64,000 nucleotides of DNA from Polyangiaceae bacterium (GCA_019637265.1 JAHBVY010000003.1:310001-374000); one strand, 5' to 3'. Shown: positions 32,618 through 42,140, counted from the stretch's first letter. Translations and numbers: made by a program. Notes: a model not told the origin generated them from the sequence alone.

Positions 32618-32638
32618 GCGGTGCCGTCCAACCCCCCC
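32618..32638 (+). repeat. Dispersed C-rich element, copy 3 of 5
   Basis: Core GCGGTGCCGTCCAACCCCC in the gap between convergent genes. It is followed within 50 bases by a partly mirror-image segment GGTTGGGTGGGGGTTTGG (32662-32679), so C-rich and G-rich tracts face each other around AATCCCGTAGAGATT. A foldback of the two tracts is possible. Confidence 0.75.
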
Positions 32639-32737
32639 AAAATCCCGTAGAGATTCTGGGTTGGGTGGGGGTTTGGCAGTGAACCTGACGGCGGCGAGCA
32701 AGGCTCGTCCGCCATGACCGACGGTTCATACGGCTGA

Positions 32738-34126
32738 CTACTTCACGGCTCGCGCGCCAGGTGCCGTTTCCTCTCCTTCGTCGTCCATCGGCTCGGCCTC
32801 GGTGTCCACCACGCGCACCCGGGTGGGTGCTGTGCGGTCGCCTCGAGCGGTGCCGCGCGCCGCGTCACGCGCTCGCCGACGCACTCGCAGCGCCGCGCGT
32901 CGTAGCTGACGATCGCCGCGCTCGGCGGCGTCGCGGAGCCCTTCGGAGGCGCGCGGCATCTTGCGCCTGAACACCAGCGAGATGAAGGTGAACAGGAACC
33001 CGAGCAAGAGCGGGAGTGAGACCCGCAGCAGCGCGAAGTTCGCCACGCGGGCGGCGACGAGCACCGTCAACACGAGGCCCACCAAGAGCCCACCGAGGCT
33101 GAACCGCAGCCGGAACCGATCCGACAGCTCACCTGACGCGTGCCGCTCGGCCGTGCGCCTCGCGCTCGTCTTCGCCTTTGTCTTCGCGGAGCGCTTGCTC
33201 CGTTCGCGTCGCGGCTTGGCCTCCTGAGGGCCCTTCGCCTCGGCTGCCTCTTCAGGCTTGGGCGGCTCGGCCTCAGGTGGTCCGAACAGCTGCTCGATGC
33301 CCTGCGGCACATCCACCAAGCGCTGATCCGGATCCGGCGTGAGCATCCACGACAAGAGCTGCACCAGTCGCGGATCGGCGCCGGCGCCCAGCGCGCGCCG
33401 CACGTCGATTGCCAGGCCTTGGTGCGGTTGGTCCTCCGGGCTCACCCCCGTGAGCAGCACCAGCGCCGTGGCGCCCAAACCGTAAACGTCACTGACGGGT
33501 AGCGCGCGGCCTTGGAACTGCTCCGGCGCCATGTAGCCGTAGGTGCCGGCGATGGTGCTGCCATCCTCTTTGAGCCGGTCCCGCACCGAGCCAAAATCCA
33601 CCAGGCTGAACCCGCCGTCGTCACGCTGGATGATGTTCCTGGGCTTGATGTCGCGGTGAATCACGGGCGGCGCCTTCCCGCGTAGGTAGCGGAGCACGTC
33701 GCCGATGGCGCGCAGGAGCTCCAGCACCTGCCGGGTCTCCAATGCGGCGCCCTGCTCACGTCGCGCCTCCAGGTCTTGCCCCGGGACGAGCGACATCACG
33801 AGCAGCAGCGCGCCGTCTTCCTCGAAGTGGTCCAGGTACCGGGGCAGCGACGGGTGGCTCAGCTGCGCGAGCACCCGCGCCTCGCGCTCGGCGAGCTCGA
33901 AGTCCTTCCAGCTCGCCGCGCCGCGCACCTGGAAGCGCTTGATCGCCACCAGGTCCCCGCTCGCCTTGTCGATCGCCTCCAAGGTGTGACCCTGCGCGCC
34001 GCGACCGAGCGAGCGGGTGACGACGTAGCGGTGACCGCCGCTCGGCAGGTGGCCTAGGTGTGCGCCGGCCTGGTCCTTGCTAGGCCCGAGCTTGGTCTCA
34101 CCGCTCGCTCGCGCGCCATTGGACAT
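32738..34126 (-). CDS. Membrane-anchored Ser/Thr protein kinase
   Basis: Hanks-type kinase of 462 residues starting at ATG 34124-34126. The kinase domain (about 33-300) has glycine loop LGRGAQGHTLEA, VAIK lysine 63, VIHRDIKPRNI (HRD 157-159), LVDFGS (DFG 177-179) and YMAPEQFQGRALPVSDVYGL. A Glu/Lys-rich linker with RSKRSAKTKAKTSARRTAE follows. Then come two membrane helices at about 355-405, and a basic C-terminal tail (RAALRVRRRARDAARG) ending acidic. The Pro-Glu-rich and Lys-rich linker may be a target for autophosphorylation or partner docking. It lies 5 bases behind the DUF924 gene, so the two are cotranscribed. Confidence 0.93.
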   Translation of the reverse strand: MSNGARASGETKLGPSKDQAGAHLGHLPSGGHRYVVTRSLGRGAQGHTLEAIDKASGDLVAIKRFQVRGAASWKDFELAEREARVLAQLSHPSLPRYLDHFEEDGALLLVMSLVPGQDLEARREQGAALETRQVLELLRAIGDVLRYLRGKAPPVIHRDIKPRNIIQRDDGGFSLVDFGSVRDRLKEDGSTIAGTYGYMAPEQFQGRALPVSDVYGLGATALVLLTGVSPEDQPHQGLAIDVRRALGAGADPRLVQLLSWMLTPDPDQRLVDVPQGIEQLFGPPEAEPPKPEEAAEAKGPQEAKPRRERSKRSAKTKAKTSARRTAERHASGELSDRFRLRFSLGGLLVGLVLTVLVAARVANFALLRVSLPLLLGFLFTFISLVFRRKMPRASEGLRDAAERGDRQLRRAALRVRRRARDAARGTARGDRTAPTRVRVVDTEAEPMDDEGEETAPGARAVK

Positions 34127-34130
34127 AGGC

Positions 34131-34745
<615 letters not shown>

Positions 34746-34825
34746 GCGGAGAGCCTAGAGCGCCACTCAGTTCGCCGCCAGGAGCGTGGGAGGATCTTTC
34801 ATCCACCGAGCTGGCTCGTGGCGGG

Positions 34826-35167
34826 TCAGCGCGGTGGAGGTGGCTGCTCGCTTCGTGCCTTGGGCTCGTGGCGTGGCGCTCCGCGCTGGTAGGCGATCAG
34901 GCAAAACAGGTGGCTTGCGAGCGGGATGCTGGTCAGCTGAAACACGATCGCGACCACGAGCTTGAGCCAAGAGGGCTCGCTGGCGATCAGCCCGTAGCCA
35001 AGCGTGAGGCACAAGAACCCCATCGTGCCCGCCTTCCCCAGCGCGTGTGAGCGGCAGTACACGTCGGGCAGTCGCGCGACGCCGACCGCAGCCAGCAGCA
35101 TGAACCCAGCGCCGAGCAGCACGGTGAGCGCCCCGAGCGCCTGGGTCCAGGTCGCGTCGAAGCTCAT
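34826..35167 (-). CDS. mrpG: Mrp antiporter subunit G
   Basis: MnhG/MrpG subunit of the multi-subunit cation/proton antiporter, 113 residues and three membrane helices. Typical G-subunit features are GAGFMLLAAVGVARLPDVYCRSHALGKAGT and a following LGLILI-like helix pair. The Pro/Arg-rich tail is unique to this copy. Its ATG overlaps the mrpF stop (ATGA). It is last in the mrpAB-C-D-E-F-G order. Confidence 0.93.
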   Translation of the reverse strand: MSFDATWTQALGALTVLLGAGFMLLAAVGVARLPDVYCRSHALGKAGTMGFLCLTLGYGLIASEPSWLKLVVAIVFQLTSIPLASHLFCLIAYQRGAPRHEPKARSEQPPPPR

Positions 35168-35580
35168 GGACGGCCCCCGGTCGTGCTCCGCTCGTCGCTG
35201 TGCGCCATGTCATCGCGCTGCGCGTCGCTGTGCGCCATGTCACGGCGCTGCGCGTCGCTGTGCGCCATGTCATCGCGCTGCTCGTCGCTGTGCGCCTTGT
35301 CACGGCGCTGCGCGCCAGCTTCGGGCTCCAGGTGCGTGAGGTAGTAGAAGTAGGCGACGGTGGTGAGGAAGCCGAGGCCGCTCAGCACCAGCACTAGCTC
35401 GACGTAGGCGCCCTCACCGGTGAGCGCCGAGAACACCAGCACCAGCCCTGCGAGGGTGAGGGTGACGAGGTCGAAGCCGAGCATGCGATCCAGCGTGCTC
35501 GGCCCCACGATCACCCGCCAGAGCCCCAGCACGACGGCGATCAGCATCACCAGGGTGGCTACCAAGAGCAGCGCCGTCAT
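35164..35580 (-). CDS. mrpF: Mrp antiporter subunit F with repeat tail
   Basis: MnhF/MrpF subunit, 138 residues from the ATG at 35578-35580, which overlaps the mrpE stop (ATGA). The three membrane helices and the RVIVGPSTLDRMLGFDLVTL signature fill residues 1-85. The usual subunit ends about there. Here residues about 91-130 add four His/Ser/Asp/Gln/Arg/Met decapeptides (AHSDAQRRDM type) coded by a 30-bp tandem array. The tail is strongly hydrophilic and cannot be membrane-embedded. It may be inert, or a cytoplasmic tether. Confidence 0.92.
   Translation of the reverse strand: MTALLLVATLVMLIAVVLGLWRVIVGPSTLDRMLGFDLVTLTLAGLVLVFSALTGEGAYVELVLVLSGLGFLTTVAYFYYLTHLEPEAGAQRRDKAHSDEQRDDMAHSDAQRRDMAHSDAQRDDMAHSDERSTTGGRP
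35191..35310 (-). repeat. 4 x 30-bp coding satellite in mrpF
   Basis: Four units begin at 35191, 35221, 35251 and 35281. They differ only at the first bases (ctc or cgc), at the middle cat/ctt and at the catcg/cacgg triplet. Encoded decapeptides read AHSDEQRDDM, AHSDAQRRDM and similar. The array is recent, given its near-identity. Confidence 0.9.
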
Positions 35581-35924
35581 CGCGTCCACCGGAGCAAGGG
35601 GACCTCGAGGCCGCGTTGGATGGCTTCGCGCACCTCGCTTGGGGCTCGGGCGTCGAAGGCGTGGATCAGGAGCGAGCTCATATCGTCAGCGACACGTACC
35701 GTGGTGGTGCCTGGCGTGAGCGTGATGGAGTGCGACAAAATCAGCACCTCGAAGCGCGATAGCCCCGCCGTGGGGTACTCGATGAAGCCCGGGTGCGTGT
35801 CCTCCGGGCGGTAGCGGAGCACCGCCTTGGCGAGGCTCAGGTTGGCGAGCCACAGCTCCTTGAAGAAGCACGCGAGGTACAGGCAGAACCCAAGCGCACG
35901 GCGCGGGAGCGAGAGCAGGCTCAT
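35577..35924 (-). CDS. mrpE: Mrp antiporter subunit E (short form)
   Basis: MnhE/MrpE-like subunit of 115 residues. Classical MrpE is about 160 residues; here the N-terminal pair of helices is missing and the protein opens with MSLLSLPRRALGFCLYLACFFKELW, then the conserved YRPEDTHPGFIEYPTAGLSRFEVLILSHSITLTPGTTTVRV core in pieces. Short MrpE forms exist in several proteobacteria. The gene overlaps both neighbours by 4 bases. Confidence 0.88.
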   Translation of the reverse strand: MSLLSLPRRALGFCLYLACFFKELWLANLSLAKAVLRYRPEDTHPGFIEYPTAGLSRFEVLILSHSITLTPGTTTVRVADDMSSLLIHAFDARAPSEVREAIQRGLEVPLLRWTR

Positions 35925-37534
35925 GGGTGCTTCCCAGGCTCCGGGGAGCGGTTCAAGGCGCGCACGGCCTCGAGGGTCGCCGCGTGGTCGAGCACGCGCG
36001 TGGCCGCTTGGTCAGCGAGTGATACCAATGGGCCAGCTCCCAAGCCGACCCCGAGGGACATCGCGGTGAGCCCAGCAATGACCCAAATCATGCCACGCGT
36101 TCGATGAGTCAGTGTCACTAACTTTCGAGCGGGCGCCGCCGGGTGCGATGCCTGCGTCTGTGAAGTCAGTGAGGGAGACTGTTGGGTCACCTGTGCCTCT
36201 GAAGGCAAGTCACCTGACTCGTGCGCCAAGGGCGGAGGCCCCCAGAAGCTAGCGAGCCAGATCTTCAGCATGCTCAGCAAGGTGAGCAGGCTAGCGACCA
36301 AAGCCAACACCACGAGCACCGTCTCCCCCTGGCGCACGCCTTCTTGAATGATCATCAGCTTGCCCCAGAAGCCGCTGAGCGGCGGCACGCCCGCGAGCGA
36401 CAGCGCCTGGAGCAAGAAGGTGAGCGACAAGACCTGCGAGCTTCGCGCGAGCCCCCCGGTGTCAGCCAGCCGATCGCTGCCGAACACCGCCTGCACCACG
36501 CCGCCCACGAGCAGCAGCGTGGTCTTCGCCAAGATGTGGTGGACCACATAGAAGATGGCCGCCGTGATCGCGTACGGCGTGAACAGCCCCAGCGCGAGCA
36601 CCATGTAGCCTACCTGACTGACGATGTGGTAAGCCAAGATGTGTTGAACGCGGTCCTGCGCCAGCGCGCCGAGCACCCCCACCACCATGGTGACGCCGCC
36701 CGCCCACGCGAGCGCCGTGTGTAAGAAGTGGAGCTCCGCCGGGAGCACCCCCGCCACCAAGCGAATCAACACGTAGACGCCCACCTTGGTGAGCAGCCCC
36801 GCGAAGAACGCCGTGAGCGGCGCGGGCATCACCGGGTAGCTCTGCGGCAGCCAGTGATAGAGCGGGAACAGCCCCGCCTTGAGCGCGCCCACCAGCACCA
36901 GCAGCACCGCCAGCACGTGGAGCCGCAGGTCGGCGCTCAGCGCCGGCGCACGACTCGCCATCTCCGCGAAGTTGAGCGTCCCGAACAGGCTGTAGGTGAA
37001 CGCCGCGGCGCACAAGAACAGCGCGCTGCCGATCAGGTTGATGGTCACGTAGGGCAAGGCGCGCCGAGTGCTCCCGCGTTCGAGCTCGAGCGTCATCAGG
37101 CCGTAGGAGGCGAGCAGCAGCACCTCGAAGGCGACGAACAGATTGAACAGATCCCCCGTGACGAACGCCAGGTTCACCCCCGCCGTCAGGAGCAAGAACA
37201 GCGGCGCCCGCAGCGGGTGCTCACCACCCGCCGGCTCCGCGGCGTAGCCATACAGGGTGGTGGCGAGGGCGCTCACCGCGGACAGACACAGCATGATGCC
37301 CGACAGCGGGTCGACCACCAGCACGATGCCATAGGGCACCACCCAGCCCCCCAAGCTCAGCACCAGCGGCGCCTCGAGCGCGCGTGCCGTCAGCCACAGT
37401 GACTGCGCTGTGAGGCCCGTCAACAGCAGCGCGATGAGCGCGCGCCGCCCCGCGCTCGGACGCCGCACGAACAGCGCGCCGAGCGCCCCGAGCAGGGGCA
37501 GCAAGACAGGGACGGCGGCGGCGTTCGTGGGCAT
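35921..37534 (-). CDS. mrpD: Mrp antiporter subunit D
   Basis: MnhD/MrpD, a complex I NuoN/M-like proton-pumping subunit of 537 residues and 14 helices. The conserved Glu in helix 5 sits in FNLFVAFEVLLLASYGLM, and the Lys in helix 7 in LVGALKAGLFPLYHWLPQSYPV. The ending carries a polar Ser/Gln insert (SGDLPSEAQVTQQSPSLTSQ) between the last helices. A 98-bp gap separates it from mrpC upstream, with a TTTTTTTGGGGGG motif inside. That gap is unusual in an otherwise overlapping operon. Confidence 0.94.
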   Translation of the reverse strand: MPTNAAAVPVLLPLLGALGALFVRRPSAGRRALIALLLTGLTAQSLWLTARALEAPLVLSLGGWVVPYGIVLVVDPLSGIMLCLSAVSALATTLYGYAAEPAGGEHPLRAPLFLLLTAGVNLAFVTGDLFNLFVAFEVLLLASYGLMTLELERGSTRRALPYVTINLIGSALFLCAAAFTYSLFGTLNFAEMASRAPALSADLRLHVLAVLLVLVGALKAGLFPLYHWLPQSYPVMPAPLTAFFAGLLTKVGVYVLIRLVAGVLPAELHFLHTALAWAGGVTMVVGVLGALAQDRVQHILAYHIVSQVGYMVLALGLFTPYAITAAIFYVVHHILAKTTLLLVGGVVQAVFGSDRLADTGGLARSSQVLSLTFLLQALSLAGVPPLSGFWGKLMIIQEGVRQGETVLVVLALVASLLTLLSMLKIWLASFWGPPPLAHESGDLPSEAQVTQQSPSLTSQTQASHPAAPARKLVTLTHRTRGMIWVIAGLTAMSLGVGLGAGPLVSLADQAATRVLDHAATLEAVRALNRSPEPGKHP

Positions 37535-37632
37535 GGGCTTGGGCGGTCGCTTGGGTTCAGGCGGGACTGGTGGCGGTATTTCTTTGGTTTTTTTGGGGGG
37601 TTGGGCTGCCGTTTGAGCGCTCTAGTCAGCTA

Positions 37633-38088
37633 CTAAGACTGCATGCCGCTCGGCGCCGTCGGTCGCTGCGGCGCGTCGTCCAAGGTGCCGTGAGCTTCCG
37701 GTAGATCGTTCGTGTCACTGGCTTTATTCAGGCCACCTTCAGTCACCACAGGAGGCTCCTCGAGGGTGAGCGCCGCGCCGTCGCCGGCGTCGACGTAGGT
37801 CCGATAGATCAGCACCGTGAGGTAAGCCGCCACCGAGAAGCCGATCACGATGGCCGTGAGGATCAAGGCTTGCGGCAGCGGGTCCACGTAGCCGCTCGTC
37901 TGTTCGCCGACGCTCGCCGCGCGGCGGCCCGATGGATCCCCCGAGACGGACAGCACGACCAGGTTGGCGGCGTTCGAGAGCAGCAAGAAGCCAAACAAGG
38001 AGCGCACCAGCTCGCGCGACAGGCACAGGTAGATCGCCGCGCTGGTGAGGACCACGACGAGCAGGGCGGTGTCGAGCTGATTCGTCAT
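37633..38088 (-). CDS. mrpC: Mrp antiporter subunit C
   Basis: MnhC/MrpC, NuoK-like, 151 residues with three helices: LLVVVLTSAAIYLCLS, LFGFLLLSNAANLVVLSVSG, and QALILTAIVIGFSVAAYLTVL. The diagnostic DPLPQALILTAIVI is present. The C-terminal extension of about 45 residues is Pro/Glu/Asp-rich, longer than normal. The ATG overlaps the mrpAB stop (ATGA). Confidence 0.93.
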   Translation of the reverse strand: MTNQLDTALLVVVLTSAAIYLCLSRELVRSLFGFLLLSNAANLVVLSVSGDPSGRRAASVGEQTSGYVDPLPQALILTAIVIGFSVAAYLTVLIYRTYVDAGDGAALTLEEPPVVTEGGLNKASDTNDLPEAHGTLDDAPQRPTAPSGMQS

Positions 38089-41018
38089 GGAGCCTCCCCA
38101 TCGCTCGGGGCCATGCTGTGTGCCGCGTCGCTGGCGCCTGCCTCGATCGCCTCGTGACCTGGCGGGCTGAGCGCCGCGCGGTCGCGCGTGAAGGCGGCGC
38201 GCCCCGAGAGGGAGCGCAAGAGCGGCAGGGTGAGCTCGAGGGTGACGCCCACCACCGCGAAGAACACGCCGAGGTCGAACAGCATCGGCGTGTTCACGGC
38301 GACGCCGAGCAGCTCCCCGTGCAGGTGATGCAGCAGCGAGCGCCCGAGCAGGGTGGGGACGATCGCCGTCAAGAGCGCCAACCCCACGCCGAAGGCCGCC
38401 ACGCGGAGCGGCGCTGCTCTAATTGCTGTGCGGAATTTTTCGACGCCGAGCGCGAAGGCCAATAAAATCAAGGACAGCGCCGTGATCAGCCCGGCGACGA
38501 AGCCGCCGCCCGCCGCGTTATGCCCCCGGAAGAAGATGTAGAGCGAGAACAGGTTCAGCGGCACCAGGCCTCCGAACGCCACGCCGCGCACGATGAGATC
38601 CACCGGGATCGGCGACCAGTTGGGCTCTCCGTCTGAGTTGGGCAGATTGGCAGACGTCATGTCGTCTGACGTCGAGCCCTTCGTGTTCCTTCGTCGCGTG
38701 AGCAGCCCCAGGCAGCCGAGCCCCGCGATCACGAGCACCGTGATCTCGAGCATCGTATCGAAGCCGCGGAAGTCCACCACCACCGTGTTCACCGCGTTGG
38801 CGCCGCGCGCGAGCGGCACCGTTTGCTCGAGGTAGAAGTCGCCCGCGCGCTCCGCTCCGGTTTGCTGAAACAGCAGCACCGAGAGCCCCGTGCACAGCCC
38901 GAACCCCAGCGCGATCATCAGGCGCCGCTTCGGCGCGCCCGCTGCGAGCGCGCCAGGTGCCGGCGCCACGCGCCGCAAGCGGAGCAGCACCGGTAACACC
39001 AAGAGCAGCGTCGCGGCCTCCACCAAGAGCTGGGTGAGCGCCAGGTCCGGCGCGCGGTACAGCACGTAGTAACAAGCCACCCCCAGGCCCACGACGGAGA
39101 CGGCGAACAGCTGACGGATCGGCGCGCGCCACACGGCGGCGCACAGCGCCCCGCCACCGATCATCAGCGCGAGCGGCACCCGCGCGAAACCATCCACCGC
39201 GTGAGGTGTGGGCTCCAGCCGACCTAGGTGCGCGAGCAGCGCCTCCGGTTGGCTCAGCGCGGCGATCACCCAGGCGAGGGTGAGCGCGCCGGTCACCGCC
39301 GCGAGGAAACGCACCGGCCGGTCGAGCCCCACCGCGCGGTGGAGGGCGCTGGTGGCGCGCGGCAGCGCGCGGAGCAGCGCGCTCAGCAAGGCGCCCGGCT
39401 GGAGCGCCGCCGGGAGCCCGCGCTGCGGCAGCGCGCGCCGATCGAGGGTGAAGGCCAGCGCGGCCGCCGCGCACCAGATCCCCAGGCTGAGGCCCAACGC
39501 GGGCGTCAGCCCATGCCACAGCGCGAGCGTCGGCGTGGTGACTGCGGCACCAGACGTCAGGTCGCCGAGCGCCGCGAGCCCGCGGTTCACCAGCGCTGGC
39601 GCCACGCCGAGCACCAAGCTGCTGAGCGAGAGCAACACGGGCACCCCGATCAAGACGGCGCTCGGCGGATGATGAGCGGCGGCGCTCGGAGGCGCCCCCG
39701 AGAGCACGCGCCGCGCGACCCTGAGCGCCACCACCCCGTACAAGGTGGAGCCCAGAACCAGGCAGCTTAGCTGACCCAAGTGGAGCCACCACGCGTTCTC
39801 CCAAGCGGGCGCCGCCGTGAGCGCGTCGAAGCTCACCGTGAGCATCAGCTCCTTACTCAAGAAGCCGAGCGTGCCTGGGAGCCCCACCATCGAGGCGAGC
39901 GCGACCGCCATCGCCGCGCCGAGCGCTGGGTAGCGTCGCAGCACGCCGCCCGTCGTCTTCAGATCACGGCTGCCGAACGCGTGATCGATGACGCCCACCG
40001 CAAGGAACAGGCTCGCCTTGTACAGGCTGTGAGCGCCCAGGTGGAGCAGCTCCGCTTCAGGCCTGGCTCCTTCAGTGAGGCCGTACTGGCTTAGGAGCAG
40101 CCCGAGCTGCGCGATAGTGGTGTAGGCGAGCAGCGCCTTCAGGTCCGTGACCTGGAGCGCCATCACCGCGCCCAGCAGGAAGGTGAGCGAGCCCGCCGCG
40201 ACCACCAGCGCGCTGAGCGCTGGCAGGTCGCTCCACAGCGGCCACAGCCGCGCGGCGAGGAACACACCGAGCTTCACCAGCGTCGCCGAGTGGAGGTAGG
40301 CGCTCACCGGCGTGGGCGCCGTCATCGCTCCGGCGAGCCAGGAGTGAAATGGTAAGATAGCTGACTTCCCGAAGACGCCGACGAGGCAGCACGCGAGCGC
40401 GATCGTCAGTCGTGTGTCCTGAGTCGGGCGCGGCGCGGTGAGCAGCTCGGGGAGGCTGAAGCTGCCGTACAGCTGCCCCAGCATCACCACGCCCACCAAG
40501 AGACACAGCCCGGTGGCGGTGGTCGTCACCAGCGCGAGGCGCGCGCCGCGCTGCGCGTCGGCGCGCTCATGGTCGAAGCCGATCAAGAAGAACGACGCGA
40601 CCCCCGTGAGCTCCCAAAGGATGAACAGCAAGAGCAAGTTCGCCGAGAACACGGTGGCGAGCATCACCGCCATGAACAGGTGAAGCAGCCCGAGCAGGCG
40701 CCGTCGCGCCGCGCCCGCGAGGTAGCTCCCGGCGTACAGCGTGATCAGCGCGCCGAGCCCGCTCACCAAGAGCCCAAAGGCCACGCTCAGTGGATCCGCG
40801 AGGAAATGCAGATCGACGCCGAGCTGCGGCGCCCATTGGGCGCGCAGCTCGGCGCCGGTGCCCACCAAAGCGAAGCACGACGCGAAGCTGACGAGCGGCC
40901 CCACGAGCGCGACGAGCGATCCAGCGCGCCCCATGAAGCGCCCGACGGACACGATGAGGAGCGCCGAAGCGAGCGGCGCGAGGAGCGCCGAGAGGAGCAC
41001 GAGCGATGGGGTGGGCAT
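38085..41018 (-). CDS. mrpA: Mrp antiporter fused subunits A and B
   Basis: Fusion of MnhA and MnhB, 977 residues from the ATG at 41016-41018 (MPTPSLVLLSALLAPLASALL). The N-terminal about 480 residues are NuoL-like (FILWELTGVASFFLIGFDHE, KSAILPFHSWLAGAMTAPTPVSAYLHSATLVKLG in pieces). The middle is NuoJ-like (LLLVLPVLLRLRR, DFRGFDTMLEITVLVIAGLG). The last about 150 are MnhB (LYIFFRGHNAAGGGFVAGLI). The antiporter exchanges Na+, and possibly K+ or Ca2+, for protons, supporting pH and salt homeostasis. First gene of the operon. Confidence 0.94.
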   Translation of the reverse strand: MPTPSLVLLSALLAPLASALLIVSVGRFMGRAGSLVALVGPLVSFASCFALVGTGAELRAQWAPQLGVDLHFLADPLSVAFGLLVSGLGALITLYAGSYLAGAARRRLLGLLHLFMAVMLATVFSANLLLLFILWELTGVASFFLIGFDHERADAQRGARLALVTTTATGLCLLVGVVMLGQLYGSFSLPELLTAPRPTQDTRLTIALACCLVGVFGKSAILPFHSWLAGAMTAPTPVSAYLHSATLVKLGVFLAARLWPLWSDLPALSALVVAAGSLTFLLGAVMALQVTDLKALLAYTTIAQLGLLLSQYGLTEGARPEAELLHLGAHSLYKASLFLAVGVIDHAFGSRDLKTTGGVLRRYPALGAAMAVALASMVGLPGTLGFLSKELMLTVSFDALTAAPAWENAWWLHLGQLSCLVLGSTLYGVVALRVARRVLSGAPPSAAAHHPPSAVLIGVPVLLSLSSLVLGVAPALVNRGLAALGDLTSGAAVTTPTLALWHGLTPALGLSLGIWCAAAALAFTLDRRALPQRGLPAALQPGALLSALLRALPRATSALHRAVGLDRPVRFLAAVTGALTLAWVIAALSQPEALLAHLGRLEPTPHAVDGFARVPLALMIGGGALCAAVWRAPIRQLFAVSVVGLGVACYYVLYRAPDLALTQLLVEAATLLLVLPVLLRLRRVAPAPGALAAGAPKRRLMIALGFGLCTGLSVLLFQQTGAERAGDFYLEQTVPLARGANAVNTVVVDFRGFDTMLEITVLVIAGLGCLGLLTRRRNTKGSTSDDMTSANLPNSDGEPNWSPIPVDLIVRGVAFGGLVPLNLFSLYIFFRGHNAAGGGFVAGLITALSLILLAFALGVEKFRTAIRAAPLRVAAFGVGLALLTAIVPTLLGRSLLHHLHGELLGVAVNTPMLFDLGVFFAVVGVTLELTLPLLRSLSGRAAFTRDRAALSPPGHEAIEAGASDAAHSMAPSDGEAP

Positions 41019-41106
41019 GACAGGACGTCGCCGAATCGGCGGGGATGGCGGCCCGACCATCCCGAGTCCTGCAGCTTGGCTGCACCCTGCTCAGTTGTGA
41101 TTGCTT

Positions 41107-41126
41107 GCGCCGTGATGCCACGGCGC
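41107..41126. terminator. Hairpin between bolA-like and mrp genes
   Basis: Perfect arms GCGCCGTG (41107-41114) and CACGGCGC (41119-41126) with loop ATGC. It lies after the BolA-like stop and before the mrp operon start, both minus strand. No T-run follows, so intrinsic termination is uncertain. Confidence 0.4.
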
Positions 41127-41143
41127 TCGCGCGTGGTCGAGCG

Positions 41144-41401
41144 CTAGGAGGCGCGCGTGGTCAGGCTGTCCACCGCGTGCACCGGCGCGAGGTCCCCAGC
41201 CATCAAGTGGGCGATGGCTTTGTAGACGAGGCGCTGGCTCTGGAGCATCGACTGCCCCTCGAACACTGGGCCGACCGCGTCGATACTGAAGTGCCCGCCG
41301 CGCCCGCTCACGTGGGCGGTGACGCCGGGTAGCGCTTCTTCGATCGCCGTCTTGATTGCCTCACAGACGTCGCCTTGGAAGTTCGTGGGGTGCGCGCTCA
41401 T
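41144..41401 (-). CDS. BolA-family protein
   Basis: BolA/IbaG-like protein of 85 residues from ATG 41399-41401 (MSAHPTNFQGDVCEAIKTAI). Core of the BolA fold: VTAHVSGRGGHFSIDAVGPVFEGQSMLQSQRLVYKAIAHLM in pieces, with the conserved His and the RxxLVYK-type helix. BolA proteins partner monothiol glutaredoxins in iron-sulfur cluster handling; a Cys (18-20 region, DVCEAI) is present. Single gene. Confidence 0.9.
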   Translation of the reverse strand: MSAHPTNFQGDVCEAIKTAIEEALPGVTAHVSGRGGHFSIDAVGPVFEGQSMLQSQRLVYKAIAHLMAGDLAPVHAVDSLTTRAS

Positions 41402-41727
41402 GGCCCCCTTATAGCCGAGGTCGCGCGGCTCGCTACGTTCGGACAGCTTGGCGAGCCGCCGCCGGCCGCCACCCATGGCCATGACAGATTGGCGCGTGAG
41501 CCACGGCCGGTGGTCAGCGAGGCCGCGGTATCCCAGCGATTTTCAGCTATTTCAACGCGTCCTCACGCACGGCATGCGCCTTGCTAGTGCTCTGTCGCCC
41601 GCCCTCACGGCCGCTTCCTCCACCTCCAGCGGCCGGGCGAGGGTGGGCGCGTTCCTCCCGTCCGTTCAGCGAGCTGATCGGCGCCCAACACCTCTAACAC
41701 CCCCTCCACCACCAGCCTCCTTCACTC
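41402..41727. other. 326-bp divergent intergenic region
   Basis: Upstream region of the BolA-like (-) and pseudopilin-like (+) genes. It contains a pyrimidine-rich tract before the + gene (CACCCCCTCCACCACC). No gene, clear promoter or inverted repeat seen. Confidence 0.55.
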
Positions 41728-42099
41728 ATGGTCCGTCGCGCTCGCTCCTCCCGCCGCCGCTTGACTCGCTTCGAGGCAGGCGCGCTCGTCGCCGCCGCCG
41801 TCACCCTGGGCGGCGCGTATTGGCTCTTCAGCACGGACGCATCGGCGCGCGATGCGCGGGGCGAGGCGGAGCACACCGCCTCGGAGATCCTCACGGCGGC
41901 GCGCGCCTATCAGGAAGATCGCGGCGTGGGCTGCCCCAGCCTCACGGAGCTCGAGCGGCGCTACGGGCTCAAGGGGAGCGGGGAAGATCCTTGGGGCGGC
42001 CGCTTCCGCCTGATCTGCGATGAAGAGGGGCTCAGCGTGCTCTCCGCCGGTGAAGACGGCCGCTTCGGCACGGCGGACGACGTGGAGCGTCGCGGCTAG
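41728..42099 (+). CDS. Orphan pseudopilin-like (GspG-like) protein
   Basis: Protein of 123 residues whose C-terminus matches the type II secretion major pseudopilin: EDPWGGRFRL, then SAGEDGRFGTADDV, the calcium-binding end of GspG. The N-terminus has a basic leader, one hydrophobic helix (AGALVAAAVTLGGAYWLF) and a Glu (RFEAGA) at roughly the position of the usual Glu 5. But the normal G|FTLIE cleavage site is absent. It may be processed differently or be anchored without cleavage. No other secretion gene lies near. Confidence 0.75.
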   Translation: MVRRARSSRRRLTRFEAGALVAAAVTLGGAYWLFSTDASARDARGEAEHTASEILTAARAYQEDRGVGCPSLTELERRYGLKGSGEDPWGGRFRLICDEEGLSVLSAGEDGRFGTADDVERRG

Positions 42100-42140
42100 T
42101 CAGTCGCTGCGTGAGCTGCCTGCGCGGTGGACAGGATGAC

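Noticed and set aside
35191..35310. 30-bp repeats considered as a CRISPR array
   Set aside because: Units are contiguous without spacers, keep an open frame and lie inside mrpF; no cas genes.
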